Assembly (NCBI GenBank): GCA_012934845.2
Contig: WNNJ02000174.1
Location: 62,001 to 126,000, forward strand
DNA from: Pomphorhynchus laevis
Taxonomy: Eukaryota > Acanthocephala > Palaeacanthocephala > Echinorhynchida > Pomphorhynchidae
Direction: 5' to 3'
DNA length: 64,000 bases
Position 1 is the first letter of the stretch; every line of letters begins with the position of its first letter. Shown here in pieces: positions 58,246 to 64,000 of the stretch. The translations under genes and the position numbers were made by a program. Under the pieces are notes generated by a model. That model saw only the letters and a list, made by a program, of their open reading frames with translations. It was not told the DNA's origin and did no database searches.

Positions 58246-60470
58246 AAAAGTGTTGTCACGAGCCAGCCATTAATAAATAAAATATTAAACATTGAAAATG
58301 ATAAAAACGTCAAATTTTAAAAACGTCGAATATATTTGTTGATTCAGTGGACACGTATATTACATACATACAATTTATATCTAGAATTTACTTAAAATTC
58401 AATTAATTCTGTGGTTTTGCGCTCAATAAAAATTCGGATCATGTAGGGCAGATATACATTTAATACAAATTCTTAGAGAAAATCTGATGCAAAAAGCTGA
58501 TTATAACGGAATAAAAATCAATTTTTATGAATTGACTAAATTTCTCGTGTGTTCCAAGGATATGACAGGATAAAAGAGCACATCAACATTACAAATGATA
58601 AAAATGCTATAATTGGAGTGAATGCGTGTTGTGGTAAAAAAACGCGATGAATTCAGTGTATGTTAATTGTGTTTTTAAGGGAATTATTATCTTAGCTGTT
58701 ATCTAAAATGAAACAGTTACTTTTGTATACATAATAATCTCATAAATTCAGGTACTGGTCTGACATCCTGAATTGCAAAAACTGTGATAAATAAAATCGC
58801 TTCGTACAATCCCGATATCATTCGTAACTAATTCTGCTTCCAAATATATTGTCAGAAAATGGGATCCTTGTTAACACCTTGCTAGTGTCCCTATCCCACA
58901 GTTCATTAATGAAATTTTTATTTATTCAGTTAAGTAAATTTAAAGCTGTTCTATTTCATAAAGCACAATAAATTCCGGCCCATTAATGAAACAAATGTAC
59001 AAGCTATAGCTAACAAATTTGGGTTTTTAGATAGAAGTGTATGTTGAACGCTATTTATTTTCATTACAACACTGGGGTACCACAATTTTAGGAGGTTTCG
59101 ATGACTATTCCCCAGCTAAACATAACAATGTATGCCCAAGATGATGTTTAACACATACAAGTTGCTCAAACAAACACAGTAGTAAAGTCAAATTCACGCA
59201 AAATGTCTTATTTAATTAATAAATTTGATAAATTAATTAATTAATTAATTATTCTTATTTAATTTCTTATTAATAATACTTATATATTTCTTATTAATAA
59301 ATTATATATTACAACTAAATGTGTGACATCTGATTTTTTAGAATTAAATATAAGAGACAATTGCCATTTTTAGTCAATCATTTCTGTGATTTTGCGCTCA
59401 AAAAAATTTGGAATAAATGTAGGGCAGATACACATTTAATACAAATTTTTACAGAAAATCTAATGTATCCATTTGTAATAGAATGCATTTGTAACGAAAT
59501 CAATAGTTAGCTTCTATTAGAGTCACAATAATACCTTCGCTAAATGAAATTTATATTTAAAGTAAATCTAAAGCTTATTTGTTAAGCTTCAATTTTTTTA
59601 TTTTTTGCAAAGCATAAATTTGTTAGCTGTCAGCTAACAAATTAGTGCTTTTCAAATCACTAGATAGCTGCATACACATAACAGTGTATGCCCAAGATGA
59701 TGTTTAACACATACAAGTTGCTCAAAAAACACAGTAGTAAAGTCAAATTCACGCAAAATGTCTTATTTAATTAATAAATTTGATAAATTTATTAATTAAT
59801 TAATAAATTCTTATTTAATTTCTTATTAATAATACTTGGATTATTTCATAGTATAAACAAGTTAATTCTAACTTGTTTCCTTCGCACATTAGTGAAGAAG
59901 GCATTAATAATTTAAGTTTGTTATAAATTTTCTTTAATTTACATAAATTTAAATGTAACCAGGATATATTATTTACTATTCATCTATAAAAATTTCCGAC
60001 TTGAGAGTTTTAATTTATGCTTAATGGTAGTTTGATGATATTTGACAGGTGTCTATTTTATTTTATTGCAATCTAGTTAGCAAAATATCGCAGTTTAATT
60101 ATTCTTAAATAGACAAATATGAATATAAAAATAGTAAATTATATATTACAACTAAATGTGTGGCATCTGATTTTTTAGAATTAAATATAAGAGACAATTG
60201 CTATCTTTTAGTCTGAAGATGAAAATTAATCAAACTAAAAATTAATCAAAGTTAATTAAACAAAGCTAATCAAAATATAAGGAACTTACAAATGTGTTAA
60301 TGCAAAAAGCAGATTGATTGCAATTGCATCAATGGAAATATTAGTAAATTCGCTAAATAAAAATTCCATATTTAAAGCGATTTTCGCGTTCACACGTACA
60401 GTATTTCAATTTCGCTGTCATTAAAAGCATCAGCAGCAATTGAAGTCAGGTTTGTTGCATTAACGTACCT
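58246..60470. other. duplicated spacer with an extra internal repeat
   Basis: The partner of 17966-19630. 59265-59765 is extra: it contains a diverged piece like 60138-60216 (ATTACAACTAAATGTGTGACATC), then a piece like 58402-58480 (TTTTGCGCTCAAAAAAATTTGG), and finally a repeat of 59130-59220 (GTGTATGCCCAAGATGATG). No gene is seen. Confidence 0.65.
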
Positions 60471-60519
60471 TAGGAAAAACATATCAAATGTTTCCGTATC
60501 TATAGGAAAAACATATCAA

Positions 60520-62958
60520 ATGTTAAAAACTAGGTTTAGGCAACACATATATAATATACAGCATAATAGTCAAACTATATTTCATAAACATATGAGATTA
60601 ATAGGACATGATATTAAAAACTGTAAATTATTTATTTTAGAACATATTATCGAAGAAAACATTTCTATATTAAATCAAAAACTATTAGAAAAAGAAGATT
60701 TTTGGATTAAAACGCTTAATTCCATGTACCCATTAGGATTGAATGACGTGGTACAAGGAATTGGCAGAAGTAGTATAATACATAATAAACAATTATATTA
60801 TAATAATCCGGTTAAACGCAAACCAAGAAGTCATGGTGATAAAAGGAATAGGAAAAATAGAGTTAAAAATATTAAAAAAGATATGTATATAAATGAACAA
60901 TTAGAAATATTAAAACAACTTTTAAGTGATAATAAGCTAAAAGATCTTTATGTAAATATAAGAAGTTTTTCTAAAGATATCATATGTTCAATAAATCAAA
61001 AATTAATTAACGACTATGATAGGCTAAGTTGTATAATAGACAGTTATTGTAATACAAAATACTATAATCGTACAATAAATGTAAATAATAACAATAGAAA
61101 ATATACATTAACCATAAACTTCATTAATAAATGTATAGATAACATAAATATAGCCGGACTTTTAAATAATTCTAAAAGTAAAGAAATAATAGGGTCAGAT
61201 TTAAGTAAATATATTCCTAAAATAAGGTATAAACTCCTACCACCATTAGGACGAAAAATTTGTAATTATAATAAAGAATTAAAATCAATATGTAACGATA
61301 ATATTAGAAACATAATGGAAACAGAATGCAATTGTAAAAGTCTTAGTTTTGATAAAATAAATGAACATATATGTACCCATAATCTAGAATTAATTGAAAA
61401 TTGTGAATTAAGAAAGCTGCTATCGAAAGGGTATAAATATAGATTAAATAACAACAACGACAAAAATAAAATATACAGTTCGTTATATAATAACTTAAAT
61501 GATTACTTTAGTAAGCTGATTAATAGTGAAAGCTCGAATATATCTAAGATAAAAATTTGGAAAGATTATATATTTGATAAAATTAAAAATAAAATGAAAA
61601 TAACAAACAATTATAAAAGGAAAGATAAAATTAATAAAGATATGTATAAAGAACTTACTAAATTAAAGGATAACTATATAATAACAACTATTGATAAAGC
61701 TAGTAATAACTTTGTCTTCATATGTAAAAAGCTTTATTATGATATACTAATGAAAGAGGTTAATTCTAATGATTTAAATGTAAATCCAGCATATGAACGT
61801 AGTGAGTTGAGTTTAGAATCAATTATTACAAGTCACTGTTCTATAATGGATAAAAAGGGTATAAAGGTTGAATTAGATAATAAAACTATACCTATATTAT
61901 ATTGGAATCCAAAATTACATAAAAATCCAATAAAACCTAGGTTCATATGTAGTGCGTTTAAATGTACATTAAAACCACTTTCTGTTTATATGAATAAAAT
62001 GCTTAAAGTAATTAAAGCACATTTTAAAAAATATTGCAAGGTAATCGAAATTAATACTGGTATAAAACACTATTTCAGTATTAATTCTACAAAAGAATTT
62101 TTAGAACAGACAAAAGGAATAAATTTTCAAAATATAAATACATACGATTTTAGTACGCTTTATACAAATCTAGATTTAGTAGATATTAAAGAAGCGTTAG
62201 TAAAATTAATTAATCTTATATTCGGAAAAATATATACATATATATGTTATAATAATTATAACGCCTATCTAACAAAAATTAAACCATCAAATAAATATAA
62301 ATATATGGATAAAATTGAATTAATAGAATCCTTAAATATTTTGATAAATCAAAATTATTTAAAAGTAGGGACATCTATATTTAGACAAGTAAAAGGTGTT
62401 CCAATGGGTGGTAATAGTAGCCCAATTATAGCTGACTTGTTTTTAAGCTTTATAGAATATGAATTTGTTCATAACTGTGTAAAAACTAAATCTAAACAAT
62501 ATAAATATATGAAATATATGTTTCGATACATTGATGATATATGTGTATTTAATTCTAATAATTTTTATTCAATTAGTGAGCAAATTTATCCAGAAAGCCT
62601 TATTCTTAACAAAACCAATATTAATGATAAAGAAGGTGTATATCTAGATATGAACATTAAATTAACATTAACTAAAACTACTATTAATTTATATCGTAAA
62701 GATGACATATTTAAATTTACAAGAAACATATTTTTGCATGAGCATTCATGCATACCATATAATATAAAATATAATACATTAAATAATGAAATTTTAAGAA
62801 TTGCAACAATATGTAATGATATTGGCTTTCTTCAAAATCATTTAAATAATTTAATAGATACATATTTTAAACTAGGTTACTATAAAAATAACATCAAGCA
62901 GAAAATAGTAAAATATATAAATCAACACAATAATATAAAGAATAAATTTAAATCTTAA
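60520..62958 (+). CDS. Penelope-like reverse transcriptase with truncated N-terminal GIY-YIG nuclease (812 codons)
   Basis: The reading frame is open further upstream (IGKTYQ precedes the first Met), giving the second half of a GIY-YIG signature: IGKT, then LKTRFRQHI, HKHMRLIGHD, ILNQKLLEKEDFWIKTL and YPLGLND (residues 1-75). A Lys/Asn-rich linker with CNCKSL...CTHN follows. The reverse transcriptase has YWNPKLHKNPIKPRF (about 460), the Penelope-type motif A YDFSTLYTNLD (541-551), motif B GVPMGGNSSP (from 626) and motif C RYIDDI (669-674). All catalytic Asp are present. A thumb region rich in Asn/Ile closes the protein. Codon use is extremely AT-rich, like the surroundings. The full protein would need the missing GIY half. 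The stop is TAA at 62956. Confidence 0.93.
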   Translation: MLKTRFRQHIYNIQHNSQTIFHKHMRLIGHDIKNCKLFILEHIIEENISILNQKLLEKEDFWIKTLNSMYPLGLNDVVQGIGRSSIIHNKQLYYNNPVKRKPRSHGDKRNRKNRVKNIKKDMYINEQLEILKQLLSDNKLKDLYVNIRSFSKDIICSINQKLINDYDRLSCIIDSYCNTKYYNRTINVNNNNRKYTLTINFINKCIDNINIAGLLNNSKSKEIIGSDLSKYIPKIRYKLLPPLGRKICNYNKELKSICNDNIRNIMETECNCKSLSFDKINEHICTHNLELIENCELRKLLSKGYKYRLNNNNDKNKIYSSLYNNLNDYFSKLINSESSNISKIKIWKDYIFDKIKNKMKITNNYKRKDKINKDMYKELTKLKDNYIITTIDKASNNFVFICKKLYYDILMKEVNSNDLNVNPAYERSELSLESIITSHCSIMDKKGIKVELDNKTIPILYWNPKLHKNPIKPRFICSAFKCTLKPLSVYMNKMLKVIKAHFKKYCKVIEINTGIKHYFSINSTKEFLEQTKGINFQNINTYDFSTLYTNLDLVDIKEALVKLINLIFGKIYTYICYNNYNAYLTKIKPSNKYKYMDKIELIESLNILINQNYLKVGTSIFRQVKGVPMGGNSSPIIADLFLSFIEYEFVHNCVKTKSKQYKYMKYMFRYIDDICVFNSNNFYSISEQIYPESLILNKTNINDKEGVYLDMNIKLTLTKTTINLYRKDDIFKFTRNIFLHEHSCIPYNIKYNTLNNEILRIATICNDIGFLQNHLNNLIDTYFKLGYYKNNIKQKIVKYINQHNNIKNKFKS

Positions 62959-62995
62959 GTGGCAAATTTTTATGGATGAATAATAAATAATATAC

Positions 62996-63150
62996 TTTGT
63001 ATTAGAATAAGATACTAGATAATCATTAATCAGAGGAAATACATCATTAGCATGTATTTGGCCCCGCTGCTATGTTGGGTAGAGGAGTTAGGGGCCGAAA
63101 CCTGATAGCATAGCAGTTCCTCCTGATGACCTCTAATCCTTATTCTGATA
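62996..63150 (+). other. structured 3' RNA region with interleaved helices
   Basis: The outer stem is TTAGAATAAG (63002) with CTTATTCTGAT (63139). Next is CAGAGG with CCTCTA, then the hairpin AAATACAT/ATGTATTT. After that, GGCCCC (63060) pairs with GGGGCC, while GCTGCTATG pairs with CATAGCAGT further on; these two helices interleave, which is an H-type pseudoknot. The same structure is kept in the truncated copy at 7675-7815, where changes such as TCCTC to TCCTT retain pairing through G-U. It may be recognised by the element's protein or be a self-cleaving fold. CTGATGA and GAAA boxes occur but not in hammerhead geometry. Confidence 0.6.
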
Positions 63151-63361
63151 CAACGTCTGTTATTTATTAGTCAATTCATAAAAATGACGTTTATTTTAAA
63201 TTTTATTTTTTATTTTTATTTTTTAACTTGATTAAAATTATAGAAAATCTAAAAACAATTATTAATTTTATTATTTAATTATTAAATTTTGATTTAGCAT
63301 TATTATGTTTTGTTTATTTTATAATTATATAACAATACGTAGACTCAGTTAGCTGATTTAA

Positions 63362-64000
63362 TTAATTTAAATTCTACAATAATATGTCTACTTTAACTTA
63401 CACGATAGTGGTATTGGTGGTATTATTGTACATATGAGTGCATTCGCTAAATGGTAGATTTGTATTGCAAATAGGAGGATTAGATATACCGTATTAACAA
63501 ACAAATAAATAAATTAAAATTAATTTAAAACAAATTCAGATTAAATTAGATCTTAAAAATTACTTTCTTACTTTGTCATGACAAATTCTATTTTCGTGAT
63601 TTTAAAATATTTATTAACATCATATCGGACTACCATTTATTTTGAAGCAGATGTCTACAAAACATCTGCTCAATTTTAGAAAGCGAAATACTTGTAAACT
63701 TCGTTTTTGATTGAAAAACATTTTTCATTAAGAAATTCAACTTTACAAGGATCGAGCAGTTTAGTAAGACGTGTTGACGCTACAAGAACAAATTGTTAAA
63801 ATATCAAGGCATAAAAATCTACATCGAATGCTATTTTGTTATATTTTATTTCTAAATTTATTAAAATGGACATAGTTGTGTCGATATAAGATAATAATAA
63901 AAATAATGAAAGTGGAAAACTTGACATTTTTTGTATTAGAAAGAAATAAGTTTTTATTTAATCACAGATATGAGATTTACATTTGAGTTACTTTCAATTA
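63362..64000. other. duplicated spacer to window edge
   Basis: Matches 19640-20275 almost exactly and continues beyond the window. No gene is seen. Confidence 0.7.

Larger units (their letters stand above)
60473..63361 (+). mobile_element. Penelope-like element with N-terminal GIY-YIG, 5'-truncated
   Basis: A 2.9-kb insert absent from copy A (empty site at 19631-19650) and flanked by TTA on both sides (60470-60472 and 63362-63364). It starts with a 22-bp direct repeat (TAGGAAAAACATATCAAATGTT at 60471 and 60503). It carries one long open frame, then a structured 3' region (62990-63150) and an AT-rich tail ending GCTGATTTAA. The nuclease lies before the reverse transcriptase, as in the Naiad group of Penelope-like elements rather than Penelope/Poseidon, where it is C-terminal. 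The beginning of the nuclease (GIY strand) is missing, so the copy is truncated and probably dead despite the open frame. Confidence 0.92.
38525..64000 (+). repeat. segmental duplication, copy B (direct)
   Basis: This is the second copy of 3138-20275, enlarged by private insertions: MITE-like repeat (40178-40505), LINE (44271-48159), ribozyme array with flanks (51812-53551), a ~500-bp internal repeat (59265-59765) and a Penelope-like element (60473-63361). Sequence still matches copy A at the last base (63963-64000 equals 20237-20275). A looser match continues left of 38525 to about 38246 (2841-3138 in copy A). Confidence 0.95.

Noticed and set aside
62996-63150. Hammerhead ribozyme in the Penelope-like 3' region (CTGATGA and GAAA boxes present)
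   Set aside because: The boxes are in the order GAAA then CTGATGA, and the bases next to them cannot form the required helix II without ~11 unpaired bases, so the geometry does not fit any hammerhead type.

Overview
The window is AT-rich, gene-poor eukaryotic DNA, almost certainly from an invertebrate and most likely an arthropod. The only host-type coding sequence I recognise is a short piece of a GH18 chitinase near the left end. Nearly everything else is retroelement sequence (LINEs, Penelope-like elements, an orphan reverse transcriptase family), small repeats and AT-rich spacer. No tRNA, rRNA or complete host gene was found. The species and the LINE clades cannot be fixed from sequence alone.

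Large-scale layout: a long segment is present twice in direct orientation. Copy A runs from about 3.14 to 20.28 kb. Copy B runs from about 38.5 kb and is still matching at the right edge. Large stretches (3.14-4.78 kb and 13.25-20.28 kb) differ from their partners at only a few bases. Other stretches (2.84-3.14, 4.78-5.08, 8.6-9.6 kb) are clearly more diverged, so identity is mosaic. The copies also differ by clean insertions: a 5'-truncated Penelope-like element only in A (7.2-8.04 kb); a LINE with a 12-bp target duplication only in B (44.27-48.16 kb); a hammerhead-ribozyme tandem array only in B (51.8-53.0 kb); a MITE-like repeat only in B (40.18-40.5 kb); and a Penelope-like element with an open 812-codon frame only in B (60.47-63.36 kb). 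For each of these the other copy shows the empty site.

Region by region: 0-3.1 kb holds two MITE-like repeats, an orphan reading frame, the chitinase fragment and a microsatellite. 3.1-20.3 kb is duplication copy A, with old CR1-like LINEs on the minus strand (8.7-13 kb) and one on the plus strand (15.4-17.6 kb). 20.3-24.7 kb is featureless AT-rich sequence. 24.7-28.8 kb is a two-ORF APE-type LINE on the plus strand. 29.5-33.1 kb holds shuffled fragments of an orphan reverse transcriptase family with a decayed hammerhead ribozyme next to them. 33.4-38.4 kb is a mosaic of Penelope tails, MITE pieces and locally repeated LINE scraps. 38.5-64 kb is duplication copy B.

The most interesting signal is the tandem array of 319-bp units at 51.8-52.45 kb. 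Each unit carries a hammerhead ribozyme on the minus strand: GUC cleavage triplet, CUGAUGA and GAAA boxes, all three helices. Cleavage at each site would release a 319-nt RNA, the retrozyme-like architecture. A decayed copy of the same ribozyme lies just behind the orphan reverse transcriptase fragment at 30-31.1 kb, suggesting the two belong to one family. The Penelope-like element has its GIY-YIG nuclease at the N-terminus and a strongly structured 3' region with interleaved helices.
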